Positions 1-8,068 of a DNA stretch of 64,000 nucleotides are shown here, piece after piece. The stretch covers positions 10,472-74,471 of the forward strand of contig CAZPOV010000016.1 in the NCBI GenBank assembly GCA_964588335.1. The letters run 5' to 3'. How positions within the stretch are numbered: the first letter of the stretch is position 1; each line of letters begins with the position of its first letter. The stretch comes from JAGQZY01 sp964588335. GTDB lineage: Bacteria > Bdellovibrionota > Bdellovibrionia > Bdellovibrionales > JAGQZY01. Both the position numbers and the translations under genes were made by a program. A model generated the notes under the pieces. It ran no database searches and had not been told where the DNA came from. It saw only the letters and a program-made list of their open reading frames with translations.

Positions 1-1
1 T

Positions 2-445
2 AAAGAATCGATTGGTATCACTCCGGGTGATCCTAGCAAAGTCAGTGACGAGGCGATCAAGCGCCACTTTTCACCTGAATTCTTAAATCGACTGGATCAA
101 GTGGTTCACTTCGCGCCTCTCAACTCGTTTATTTGCGAGCGTGTTCTTGATAAGTTTATTTTGGAACTCTCTGAACAGTTGAAACAAAAAGACATTGAGC
201 TTGATGTTTCGAAACCAGCTTGTGAGTGGTTGATTGATAAAGGCTTTGACCCTGTCTATGGCGCCCGCCCGCTGGCCCGAGTCATCGATGAACATGTCAA
301 AAAACCACTGTCTGAGGAGATCCTGTTTGGAAAACTCTCTAACGGAGGACGCGCTAAAGTTGGAATCAAAGACGGAGACATTAATATCAGCTATTCAAAA
401 GGCACCAGCACCTCGAAATCAAAAAAAGAAAAAGTGACTCACTAA
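2..445 (+). CDS. clpA: ATP-dependent Clp protease ATP-binding subunit ClpA, C-terminal part (5' end outside window)
   Basis: The reading frame is open from base 2 and ends in TAA at 443-445, so only the last 147 residues are present. ClpA is the AAA+ unfoldase that feeds substrates to ClpP in the cytoplasm. The visible part begins in the end of the second AAA+ module, with FSPEFLNRLD matching the ClpA sensor-2 region. It continues through the D2-small domain with GFDPVYGARPLARVI and KKPLSEEILFGKL, which fit ClpA better than ClpB. The tail is short and lysine-rich. An intrinsic terminator follows directly, so clpA is the last gene of its transcript. Upstream clpS or clpP cannot be judged from this window. 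Confidence 0.93.
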   Translation, partial: KESIGITPGDPSKVSDEAIKRHFSPEFLNRLDQVVHFAPLNSFICERVLDKFILELSEQLKQKDIELDVSKPACEWLIDKGFDPVYGARPLARVIDEHVKKPLSEEILFGKLSNGGRAKVGIKDGDINISYSKGTSTSKSKKEKVTH

Positions 446-467
446 GCTTTTACACCTCATAACAACC

Positions 468-500
468 AACCCTGGTCTGTCAACCGGGGTTTTTTATTTT
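468..500 (+). terminator. intrinsic terminator after clpA
   Basis: AACCCTGG (468-475) can pair with CCGGGGTT (484-491), with one G-T pair and an 8-nt loop. A run of T follows (490-500 region). It lies 23 bases after the clpA stop. Confidence 0.8.
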
Positions 501-574
501 CAAAATTTGTAAAAATCTACACTCAAAATCAATAGTATCAGTGCTATGGTCAACACGCCTCAGGAGGTTGACCT

Positions 575-997
575 GTGAAAACTTGGATCGCTCATTTTAT
601 TGTCTCGGCTGTGGTTTTTGGTGTGATGGACTCGTTGTGGTTTGCTCTTTTCATGCGAAAATTGGCCTTCAAAGAGCTGCGTCCTTTATTGAATATGGTC
701 GATGGCAAAATGCAAGCTCACTACCCTTCTGTGTTCATGGCTTATCTGCTCATGATTATCATTGCCGTTGTGTTTCTGGTACCTCGACTGTCTCCATCGA
801 TGGGTCTGCTGAGCACCTTTGCAATCGGCGCGGTGATGGGTCTGTGTGTTTTTGGAATCTTTGATTTTACCAACAGCGCCCTGTTTTCACCCTACCCTTT
901 CAAGTTTGTCATGACTGACGTCGCTTGGGGCGGTTTTATGTACGGATGCTTAGCCGTGATCATTGCAAAATTGACTCCCCTTATCAGCCACTTATAA
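575..997 (+). CDS. DUF2177 family inner-membrane protein
   Basis: This 140-residue protein is almost entirely hydrophobic, with about four membrane segments. The ending FDFTNSALF...VMTDVAWGGF fits the DUF2177 family, whose function is unknown. The start is GTG at 575, supported by an AGGAGG at 562-567 about 7 bases upstream. The gene stands alone between the clpA terminator and a convergent gene, so it is probably transcribed by itself; a TAGTAT at 533-538 is a possible -10. Nothing suggests truncation, because family members are of similar length. The family call is fairly safe but no biochemical role can be given. Confidence 0.8.
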   Translation: MKTWIAHFIVSAVVFGVMDSLWFALFMRKLAFKELRPLLNMVDGKMQAHYPSVFMAYLLMIIIAVVFLVPRLSPSMGLLSTFAIGAVMGLCVFGIFDFTNSALFSPYPFKFVMTDVAWGGFMYGCLAVIIAKLTPLISHL

Positions 998-1069
998 AAA
1001 GTTTCTTTTCAAGAAGCTTTCTGGTGCCTGGTTTGGCTTTTTCAGTGGGAGTCAACTCGGCTTCAAGAC

Positions 1070-1618
1070 TTAGTTCTCTGACGAAGGCTCGGGCTTTGCA
1101 ACACAAGAAACAGTTTTTAAAAAAGGCAACGGATCCTGATAGTATCTTCCTAGGTTCCGAATGTCTGACAATCGAGCATCTGGATTCAAGTACATTGCAA
1201 ACCCATATTCACTCCGACTGTAATGCTGAAAGACAACAGAAGAGGTCAACTCCGGATCTTCACTCGGCTTTAAAGTTCGTCGAAGGGGGTCCATCCCATT
1301 GAGGGCACAAAAGCCAATGGCATTTCGCTCTCCGGTATAAAGTGGAATTGTCTGCCCTTCACTGAAAGGAGGATACTGACTTCCCGACAGTTCAACTTCT
1401 GGATAGGAAAACTGAAATACTTCAACACCATCAACTTCAATGTTTGTCCTATCGGCATAACGCGGTCTTAAGCTATCGTTTTGGATTGTCGTATTAAAGA
1501 CATCCGCTTCTGATTCAACCAATAGAGATGTCGACGAAGAAGTCACCTCGGACTCGGCCATCACCGGGCTGCAACCAAGTGCAATAACAAAAATAATAGT
1601 CTTTCCTCTGTGAAACAT
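1070..1618 (-). CDS. exported protein of unknown function
   Basis: The 182-residue product starts with a charged MFHRGK, a hydrophobic stretch and a likely cleavage site after PVMA, so it should be exported by Sec. The mature part has two cysteines (FCALNG and VSCVAKP), which might form a disulfide in the periplasm. I recognise no domain. The start at 1618 has AAGGAGA about 6 bases upstream. The gene is convergent with the DUF2177 gene, 72 bases away, and a long gene-free stretch lies behind it. Confidence 0.7.
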   Translation of the reverse strand: MFHRGKTIIFVIALGCSPVMAESEVTSSSTSLLVESEADVFNTTIQNDSLRPRYADRTNIEVDGVEVFQFSYPEVELSGSQYPPFSEGQTIPLYTGERNAIGFCALNGMDPLRRTLKPSEDPELTSSVVFQHYSRSEYGFAMYLNPDARLSDIRNLGRYYQDPLPFLKTVSCVAKPEPSSEN

Positions 1619-2190
1619 CGAACTCTCCTTAATGTTGCTATTAGTAGGAAGTGCTGAAATAAGGACAATTGTCTTTAAACCTCATTATGTCTCAGCAATT
1701 CTATTGACTTAAGTGGTGCAAGTGTCGAGCCAGAATCGAGGTATTTGGGGGGCTCGTATTAAGCACTAGGTCGACGATATCACTGAGTTTTTGCTTTAGT
1801 CCAAACCCACCCGCGTGCTTTGTTTGACAGGTGTTCTGTTGTTTTACAGCTTACTTATTAAAAAAAGTCTTGGTCCGTGTGACCGCCCAGACATTTTAAC
1901 TTTATGAAAGAAACAAAATCAGGCCACTCTTTCATAGAGAGATTGAAATTAAGAACATTAGTAATAAACAACGTCTATTCTCTAATCACTGAGTTTTTTC
2001 CAATACCACTGAATGTCCTTAATTCTTCAAAATTGTTTATTGAAAGGAATTTTGTTTATTTCTTCTTTATTAAAAGAACACATGTATTTTCACTTGCAGG
2101 CACATACCTTGCACTATCAAGATGCATTCAGTTTTTAGTTCGGAAATCATCGAATTCTCTGGTTTCCCTAACATCTGAAAGGAGAAACCA
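1619..2190. other. gene-free AT-rich stretch
   Basis: I find no convincing gene in this 572-base interval. It holds an inverted repeat CGAGCC (1726-1731) / GGCTCG (1751-1756) with a 19-nt loop. It also holds a 14-bp direct repeat ATCACTGAGTTTTT at 1779-1792 and 1985-1998. The right half is visibly AT-rich and presumably carries the promoter of the exported protein at 2191. An open frame at 1904-2209 has no ribosome binding site and no recognisable product. Confidence 0.5.
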
Positions 2191-2472
2191 ATGCGTCTTT
2201 TTATTTTAACTTCCATTTTTCTGCTATCTGCTAATAGTGCTTTCTGTCGAGGGGGCTTGGCTCCTGGCGAGAAGCTTGTTGTGGCCACTTGTTATGCTAC
2301 TTCCTATCCCGAAGGTGTTAAAGTTGCACTGGGTAGTTTTATACCTTCAGAGTCTCAACCCATGCCTCCTGAGGAACTGACTTGTGAAGGCGTGGGATTA
2401 AGCAGTACACCTCTTGATAATGAGTCTGTCGACTCTCAGCCTGTTGAACTAGAGACTGAAGTTGAGTATTGA
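2191..2472 (+). CDS. small exported protein of unknown function
   Basis: The 93-residue product has a typical Sec signal peptide (MRLFILTSIFLLSANSAFC). If it were a lipoprotein, the cysteine in SAFC would be its anchor, but the context for signal peptidase II is not classical. The mature part is acidic, carries two more cysteines and ends in a run of Glu, Val and Asp. A GAAAGGAG ribosome binding site precedes the ATG by about 6 bases. No family is recognised, and the AT-rich upstream flank differs from the neighbouring DNA. Confidence 0.65.
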   Translation: MRLFILTSIFLLSANSAFCRGGLAPGEKLVVATCYATSYPEGVKVALGSFIPSESQPMPPEELTCEGVGLSSTPLDNESVDSQPVELETEVEY

Positions 2473-2639
2473 TATTTTTAATAAATTCATAGGCTGTCAA
2501 TGAAAAGGCAATAGCTTTTAGAAAAAGATCTTACTCTTAAAACAAATTTATAAATATAGACTTCAGTTGCTTTTAATTTTCCTCTCGAGCCGATCCCATC
2601 GATCGGTGCTCGACTAGTGAGATTCCTCTTCGGCTGTGA

Positions 2640-4829
2640 TCAGAAAGCGTAATGCTGATCGGTTGAGTTTCCATTTTGTCTTTTCTTGTTGATATGGATT
2701 AGTATTCGAGCGGCGGCCACAGCGTCATCCAAGGCACGATGATGATTTTTTAATTCAATACCCAATTGTTGAGATAAGTTTTTTAGCCCATAGGATTTGT
2801 AGCCCGGTAAAAACTTGCGTGCCAATTGACAGGTGCAAGCCGAGGGACTTCGAAAACTTTGCCCTATTCGTTCAAACTCCTTTTGGATAAATCCATAGTC
2901 AAAACGCACATTGTGCGCCACAAATATGGAATCTTTAATAAAGTTTAGAAAGTCGCCAGAGACATCAGCAAAGCTTGGGGCCTGAGCCACCATTGAATTG
3001 TTGATGCCCGTTAACTTGGTGATAAAGGGTGGAATAGGACGTCCAGGATTGATCAATTGCGACCAGGTATCTATGATTTGACCGCCTTTCAACTTGGCCA
3101 CACCGATCTCAGTGATGCGATGACCTTTGTTCAAGCCGCCAGTGGTTTCAATATCGACAACAGAATAAACCTGTTGCGGATTGTAGGCATAATTAGTGTT
3201 TATAATTCTAGCGAGGTAACCCGCTTTTTGAAGTTGTTTTATCTGATACATTTGATTGGGACGTAAAACATCACCTTCTGATTTCACCTCGACCCATTCG
3301 ATTTGTCGATTTTTGTAAAGGACAAGGTCTGGAAACCCGGAGCGGTTGGCCTTAAAATCGCGCGCCAAGGCTTCTAAAATAAAATGCAAGCCTGATGGCT
3401 CCGATCCCTCTATGAGCCTTTTAATTTTTAAAAACAAAGTTTTGCGCCAACGGAAAATAGAATTTTTTTGCCCATAATATTCGGTGTAATTTTTTAATAT
3501 AAAAAGTTGGGTTTGTGGAGATTGAATCTGAGCCAAGCGCTGTTTGACAATATCTTGGTGCCGCCTATAGAAGGTTTTATCTTTTAAGGACATTGGGATC
3601 GTATCAAACTCACTATGGATCGATTCTGATTTCTCACCATACAGAAGATCCCAAAATAAAAGCCCAAACAGCCCACGCCACAAGTTATTTTCGGCCCGAT
3701 CAACCACCCAACCCTCAGCCTTCAGTCGCTCTCGCAATCCCCATTCAGGCCGGCCTCGGAAGGCTTCGTCGATACTACAGGTCTCTGCATCACGAAGCAT
3801 TTGGGTGGTGATGTTTAATTTCTCGCCGGCAAACTGCTTGCCATAGATATTTTCCGCTAAAACCAGCTCTTCTCCACAGCTGGGCTGGGACAGGATTTTT
3901 TCTAGTAAACCTTTAGCATGGCTTCGATCTTGCTGTTTTAACATGAATCGTACAAACTCAATCCGCGCCGGATGCCCCGTTGCACGAGCTAATACAGACC
4001 CTTTCTCCGGCAACGACTGAGGTTTGGCAATTTTTAATAGAAGTTTATTGAAGTGTCTTCTTTGAGCTTCGGTTTGAGGCTCTGGCCAATCAGCAAATTG
4101 GATATCGTCAAGAGGAATGGAATTCCAAGTTTTTATCGATTCATTAAGATGGGCATAAAAAAAATCCACTCTTGCTGCAGCTACAGAATTGAAGCGTGGT
4201 TTGTTTGAAATTTTAGTTCGCGACGATTGAGTGATTTTTAAATCTCGATAAGTGAATGCGGCCATGTTTTTTCGTATGTCGCCGAAAAAAAGATAGAGTA
4301 AAAAGGACAAGTCCAAGCGCACTCGAAAAACCAGCCCCAGATTAGCCATCCATGGCCAAGGAATATCGAAACGTCGTTCAGTCACACAATCGATCATTTT
4401 TTTCTTGGTCCATGAGGCTTTGAAGTCAACTCTCATAGCTTTCAACAGATCCGTTAATTGCTTTTTACTTAAAGACGGTAGAATCTTTTGAAAGTCCCTT
4501 GGCTCTGGGGCTGAAAAAAAGCCAAGGTGGCACAGACAAGAGAAAGCCTGAATCGGCTGGTGAATTTCTGGATATAAAAAGTCATCGGCTGTGAACAGTT
4601 CTTTTTTTCGGTTAAAAGCTCGGACCACGATGCATCGTTGGTCTCGATTCAGGGCCATAAACTGATTGGCCGTGGTAAATTCCGCTCCTTTGTCTTTTAG
4701 CCTATAAGCTTTAAGAATTTTAGCGATCACCTCTTCCAAATGTTCAAGATAATAGTACTCAGAGAGCGTGACGGGTCGAGACACCTTTGCGTTTATACTG
4801 CGATTTGATGATGTAGGCTCTGAATCCAT
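2640..4829 (-). CDS. FAN1-like structure-specific nuclease fused to a DEDDh (DnaQ-like) 3'-5' exonuclease
   Basis: This 729-residue protein joins two nucleases. Residues 1-550 resemble bacterial FAN1: a SAP-like helical pair near 118-150 (LSKKQLTDLLKAM), the GW-x-V...LFGLLFWDLL segment near 371-396, and a VRR-NUC domain with PD (500-501) and EVK (514-516). FAN1 enzymes cut branched or cross-linked DNA. Residues 553-715 form an epsilon/DnaQ-type exonuclease with DIE (D559, E561), HNVRFD (D644) and H697/D701 of the last motif, so all five DEDDh residues are present. Bacterial FAN1 proteins I know end after VRR-NUC, so the tail is an addition. The gene is divergent from the radical SAM-UdgX pair, which suggests a joint DNA-repair role. 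The domain calls are from motifs; activity is inferred. Confidence 0.85.
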   Translation of the reverse strand: MDSEPTSSNRSINAKVSRPVTLSEYYYLEHLEEVIAKILKAYRLKDKGAEFTTANQFMALNRDQRCIVVRAFNRKKELFTADDFLYPEIHQPIQAFSCLCHLGFFSAPEPRDFQKILPSLSKKQLTDLLKAMRVDFKASWTKKKMIDCVTERRFDIPWPWMANLGLVFRVRLDLSFLLYLFFGDIRKNMAAFTYRDLKITQSSRTKISNKPRFNSVAAARVDFFYAHLNESIKTWNSIPLDDIQFADWPEPQTEAQRRHFNKLLLKIAKPQSLPEKGSVLARATGHPARIEFVRFMLKQQDRSHAKGLLEKILSQPSCGEELVLAENIYGKQFAGEKLNITTQMLRDAETCSIDEAFRGRPEWGLRERLKAEGWVVDRAENNLWRGLFGLLFWDLLYGEKSESIHSEFDTIPMSLKDKTFYRRHQDIVKQRLAQIQSPQTQLFILKNYTEYYGQKNSIFRWRKTLFLKIKRLIEGSEPSGLHFILEALARDFKANRSGFPDLVLYKNRQIEWVEVKSEGDVLRPNQMYQIKQLQKAGYLARIINTNYAYNPQQVYSVVDIETTGGLNKGHRITEIGVAKLKGGQIIDTWSQLINPGRPIPPFITKLTGINNSMVAQAPSFADVSGDFLNFIKDSIFVAHNVRFDYGFIQKEFERIGQSFRSPSACTCQLARKFLPGYKSYGLKNLSQQLGIELKNHHRALDDAVAAARILIHINKKRQNGNSTDQHYAF

Positions 4830-4933
4830 TGAAATTTCCTATAGGTACTGTCTGCTGGCCAAAAAACCGGCCACCTCGACCTGTTCGCCACAAAAGGGAT
4901 GACTTACCATTGAGTGTAAGTTATATGTAAGTG
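4830..4933. promoter_or_regulatory. divergent promoter region of the DNA-repair island
   Basis: These 104 bases separate the FAN1-exonuclease gene (left) from the radical SAM gene (right). TTAC (4904-4907), eight bases, then GTAA (4916-4919) form an interrupted palindrome. GTAAGT occurs at 4916-4921 and again at 4927-4932, an 11-bp period or one helical turn. A possible -10 (TTATAT, 4921-4926) lies inside these repeats and is only 7 bases from the start codon of the radical SAM gene. This looks like an operator over a promoter, but no regulator is assigned. Confidence 0.4.
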
Positions 4934-6250
4934 ATGAGTCAATCCGAGTTTCGTACACAGCAGCAGTCGTCCCACTCCCCGATCGGAAATGGTCTTCCAG
5001 AGTCTTTAGAAAAGAACCTAAGAATTCTTGCTGAAGCCGCAAAGTATGATGCCTCGTGCTCAAGCAGTGGCGGTTCAAGAAAACGGAACCGTCGGGGCAT
5101 GGGAAACTCAGAAGGTATGGGAATATGCCATTCTTATGCGCCTGACGGACGCTGTATTAGCTTATTAAAAATTTTGCTCACCAATGTCTGTATTTACGAC
5201 TGCAAATTTTGTGTCAATCGCATCTCCAGCGATGTTCCGCGTGCTTCGTTTTTGCCAGAAGAGGTGGTGACACTGACTCTTGAATTTTACCGACGCAATT
5301 ATATTGAAGGACTTTTTTTAAGTTCCGGGATCGTTAAAAGTCCTGATGCCACCATGGAATCTCTTATTCGAGTTGCGAAAACGTTGCGACAGAAACATCA
5401 TTTTAACGGCTATATTCATTTGAAACTGGTGGCCGGTGCTTCCGATGAACTGATTCATGAGGCAGGCTTATGGGCCGATCGTGTCAGCGCCAACATCGAA
5501 ATGGCGAAACAAGAGGACTTGGATCTTTTGGCTCCCGGCAAAACCATGACCGATGCCACCGATTCGATGCAGGGAATCCAAGAGAAATCTCAGCAGTACA
5601 CTCGTGATCGGCGTTTTATAAAAAGCACTCCTGTTTTTGCCCCTGCCGGCCAGACCACCCAAATGGTGATTGGAGCCACGCAAAGTCCCGATCTTACGAT
5701 CCTGTCTTCGTCTGAAAATCTTTATCAAAAGTTTTCTTTACGTCGCGTTTACTATTCCGCCTACAGCCCGATTCCCCGGGCGGACAGTCTTTTACCAACC
5801 TCTCGTCCGTCTCTGGTGAGAGAGAATCGTCTTTATCAAGCCGATTGGCTTTTGCGTTTTTATGGCTTTAAATCTGAAGAGCTTTTGTCTATCGACAAGC
5901 CGAATCTTGATTTGGATATTGATCCGAAAACAGCCTGGGCGCTCAGTCATCGTCATTTCTTTCCCGTTGATATCAATCGCGCCGATAAAGAAACTCTGCT
6001 GCGAGTACCAGGCTTGGGGGCAAAAACAGTTCAACGCATTCTGCAACTCAGACGCTTTAAAGCCATTCGTCTTTTAGACTTACAGAAAATGCATGCTGTC
6101 TTTAAGCGCGCTAAATATTTTGTAGTGACCGCGGACTACAACCCCCACTTGCAGTGGCTGGACCGCTTGCAATTAGAAACGTTTTTAAAACCGAAGCAAC
6201 TTCAATTGTCGCTGTTTGATGGCATGACATCCTCGCTTTCGACAGGTTGA
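4934..6250 (+). CDS. putative DNA modification/repair radical SAM protein (TIGR03916-type)
   Basis: The protein has the radical SAM cysteine motif C-x3-C-x2-C (CIYDCKFC, about residues 87-94 counted from the in-frame GTG at 4931). It is preceded by the family-typical LAEAAKYDASCSSSG. A helix-hairpin-helix near residues 345-390 (VPGLGAKTVQRIL) indicates DNA binding. This family is known for sitting next to UDG-type proteins with DUF4130, which is exactly what follows here. The substrate is unknown; DNA repair or base modification is inferred from context and the HhH. The ATG at 4934 is chosen over the GTG at 4931; neither has a good ribosome binding site, so translation may be leaderless. The stop overlaps the next start (TGATG). 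Confidence 0.85.
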   Translation: MSQSEFRTQQQSSHSPIGNGLPESLEKNLRILAEAAKYDASCSSSGGSRKRNRRGMGNSEGMGICHSYAPDGRCISLLKILLTNVCIYDCKFCVNRISSDVPRASFLPEEVVTLTLEFYRRNYIEGLFLSSGIVKSPDATMESLIRVAKTLRQKHHFNGYIHLKLVAGASDELIHEAGLWADRVSANIEMAKQEDLDLLAPGKTMTDATDSMQGIQEKSQQYTRDRRFIKSTPVFAPAGQTTQMVIGATQSPDLTILSSSENLYQKFSLRRVYYSAYSPIPRADSLLPTSRPSLVRENRLYQADWLLRFYGFKSEELLSIDKPNLDLDIDPKTAWALSHRHFFPVDINRADKETLLRVPGLGAKTVQRILQLRRFKAIRLLDLQKMHAVFKRAKYFVVTADYNPHLQWLDRLQLETFLKPKQLQLSLFDGMTSSLSTG

Positions 6251-7677
6251 TGGTCATGGTTTCGGTTCAATTTGAGCAAAATTTCGCGAGTTGGCGACTT
6301 CAAGCCCGCGAGTTGCTGAAACAAGCGATTCCACCCAGCGAGGTGGACTGGGACCAGTCGCAAGAGAATTTACTTTTTGATGAATCCCATTGTCCTTCAG
6401 TTTCAAAAATCAAACCGAAAGGCCCCATAGTCGTCCCACCGGCGTTTTTGAAACTGGCTGAAACAGTGAGCTGTGCGCGAGTTGAGGAACGGTGGGACTT
6501 GCTGTATCGCCTCTTGTTTCGATTGGTTTACGAAAACAAAAACCTTCTTAGTATCAACATTGATCCTGATGTTGCCAAAGCTTTGCGATTGCAAAAATCC
6601 ATTTCAAGAGATGTCCACAAAATGCATGCTTTTGTCCGCTTTAAAAAAGTCGAGACAGATCTTGGTGAAACTTACGTGGCCTGGCACCAACCGGAGCATC
6701 TTACTTTAAGAATGGGTGCGCCTTTTTTTGTGCGACGCTTTGGGGATCGCCCCTGGTCGATTTTCACCCCCGATGAATCGGCTCACTGGGATTTGAAAAA
6801 ATTAAACTTTTCAGAAGGACTTCCAAAACATCAATTCAATGTGGAGGACGATTTTGATAAGGTTTGGAAAACTTACTATCGCTCGATTTACAACCCCGCA
6901 CGCATCAATTTGAAAGCCATGAAACAGGAAATGGCTCCCAAGTACTGGGCGGCGATGCCCGAATCGGAAGAGATTTATAAACTGGTCCGTGAAAATCATC
7001 ATCGCTTAGAACAGATGTCAGATTCCGCTTTTAAGGAGATTCAAATCCCGCCCAACCTATCGATGACAGAGGTTGAGAAAATGGCAAGCCAATGCACGGC
7101 CTGTCCACTTTATAAGAAGTCCACCCAACTGGTTTGGGGAGAAGGGAGTTTGACAGCGAACTTGATGATTGTCGGCGAGCAGCCAGGGGATCAGGAAGAC
7201 TTGTTAGGACGCCCCTTTCAAGGCCCCGCCGGAAGAGTCCTGAACGAGTGCTTACAAGCGGCCGGGATTCAACGTCAGAACATTTACCTGACCAACGCCG
7301 TCAAACATTTTAAATGGCGGCCTGACAAAAACAAGAAAAAGAGGTTGCATCAGCGCCCGAGCGGACCCGAGATGGGTGCCTGCAAAACTTGGCTTGAAGC
7401 TGAAATCAAACGGATCAAGCCTAAAGTCATCCTGGCTTTGGGAAGAACAGCAGCCACCGCGGTTTTAGGACGAGCCCCTCGAATTTCTGAAGATCGGCAA
7501 AGACTCTATTCGTCATCGGTCTACAATTCGCTGATTAAGGTATCGTGGCATCCGTCTGCAATCTTACGTCAAACGTCCGATGATTCAGCTGCTCATATCA
7601 AACAACAATTGATTTTTGACCTTAAGAAAAGTTTAGAAGCTATTCAGGACAAAGATTGCGCAGTGAGAACTTTTTGA
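6250..7677 (+). CDS. udgX: DUF4130 protein fused to UdgX-type uracil-DNA binding protein
   Basis: The N-terminal half (about 1-265) is the DUF4130 domain that accompanies radical SAM partners of this kind. The C-terminal half is a family 4-like uracil-DNA glycosylase of the UdgX branch, with GEQPGDQED (310-318), a Fe-S cysteine pair CTAC (283-286), a further cysteine at 379 and the HPSAILR motif (435-441). The loop KKRLH (364-368) corresponds to the KRRIH loop of UdgX, whose histidine bonds covalently to the abasic site, so irreversible uracil-DNA binding is likely. Numbers count from the TTG at 6247; the ATG at 6250 overlaps the preceding stop and is the probable start. The 3' end overlaps the convergent gene by 38 bases. 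Confidence 0.85.
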   Translation: MVMVSVQFEQNFASWRLQARELLKQAIPPSEVDWDQSQENLLFDESHCPSVSKIKPKGPIVVPPAFLKLAETVSCARVEERWDLLYRLLFRLVYENKNLLSINIDPDVAKALRLQKSISRDVHKMHAFVRFKKVETDLGETYVAWHQPEHLTLRMGAPFFVRRFGDRPWSIFTPDESAHWDLKKLNFSEGLPKHQFNVEDDFDKVWKTYYRSIYNPARINLKAMKQEMAPKYWAAMPESEEIYKLVRENHHRLEQMSDSAFKEIQIPPNLSMTEVEKMASQCTACPLYKKSTQLVWGEGSLTANLMIVGEQPGDQEDLLGRPFQGPAGRVLNECLQAAGIQRQNIYLTNAVKHFKWRPDKNKKKRLHQRPSGPEMGACKTWLEAEIKRIKPKVILALGRTAATAVLGRAPRISEDRQRLYSSSVYNSLIKVSWHPSAILRQTSDDSAAHIKQQLIFDLKKSLEAIQDKDCAVRTF

Positions 7678-8068
7678 TTGTGGTTTGTGATTGGCAACCG
7701 ATTTGCGGTTGGCTGATTCCCAATTCCAATTGCTTTTCAAAATTGGCGTGATCGGCCATTTTTGTTTTTAAAGCCACGGCCGAGCCTTGAGTGTTCACTT
7801 TCACGGAGTCGGGGCTCAAATCACACACCGAAAAAGAATCTCGCACCGACCACTGCAAAGGGTTTTCCGAAACGTTATTGCAACGAACCCGCAGTTCCAC
7901 CTGATAGGGCTGGCCGTGCAAATGGCCCGCCTCACGCACCACCACCGCGGCCGCATCTCCAGTCTCGTCTTGCAGGTTCTTTAAGACCCGATACTCCTGA
8001 TCGCTGGCCTCCGCTAAAGCACTGGGTAAGTAAAAGCAAAGAAAAAAGATTATGAGACGACGACTCAT
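7640..8068 (-). CDS. small exported protein of unknown function
   Basis: I place the start at 8068, where the ATG overlaps the stop of the upstream lipoprotein gene (ATGA). The 142-residue product then begins with a clear signal peptide (MSRRLIIFFLCFYLPSALA). A longer frame to 8212 would read through the neighbour and lacks this logic. The mature domain has four cysteines and looks like a beta-rich periplasmic domain, but no family is recognised. The overlap suggests translation coupled to the M15-like lipoprotein, so the two may work together on the cell wall. The end overlaps the udgX gene tail to tail. Confidence 0.65.
   Translation of the reverse strand: MSRRLIIFFLCFYLPSALAEASDQEYRVLKNLQDETGDAAAVVVREAGHLHGQPYQVELRVRCNNVSENPLQWSVRDSFSVCDLSPDSVKVNTQGSAVALKTKMADHANFEKQLELGISQPQIGCQSQTTIKKFSLRNLCPE

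Noticed and set aside
1904..2209. Open frame of 101 residues upstream of the small exported protein
   Set aside because: No ribosome binding site, no recognisable domain, odd composition in AT-rich DNA, and overlap with the well-supported start at 2191.
4904..4919. LexA box in the repair island promoter
   Set aside because: The half-sites resemble the site I remember for Bdellovibrio LexA, but the spacing is 8 instead of 3.
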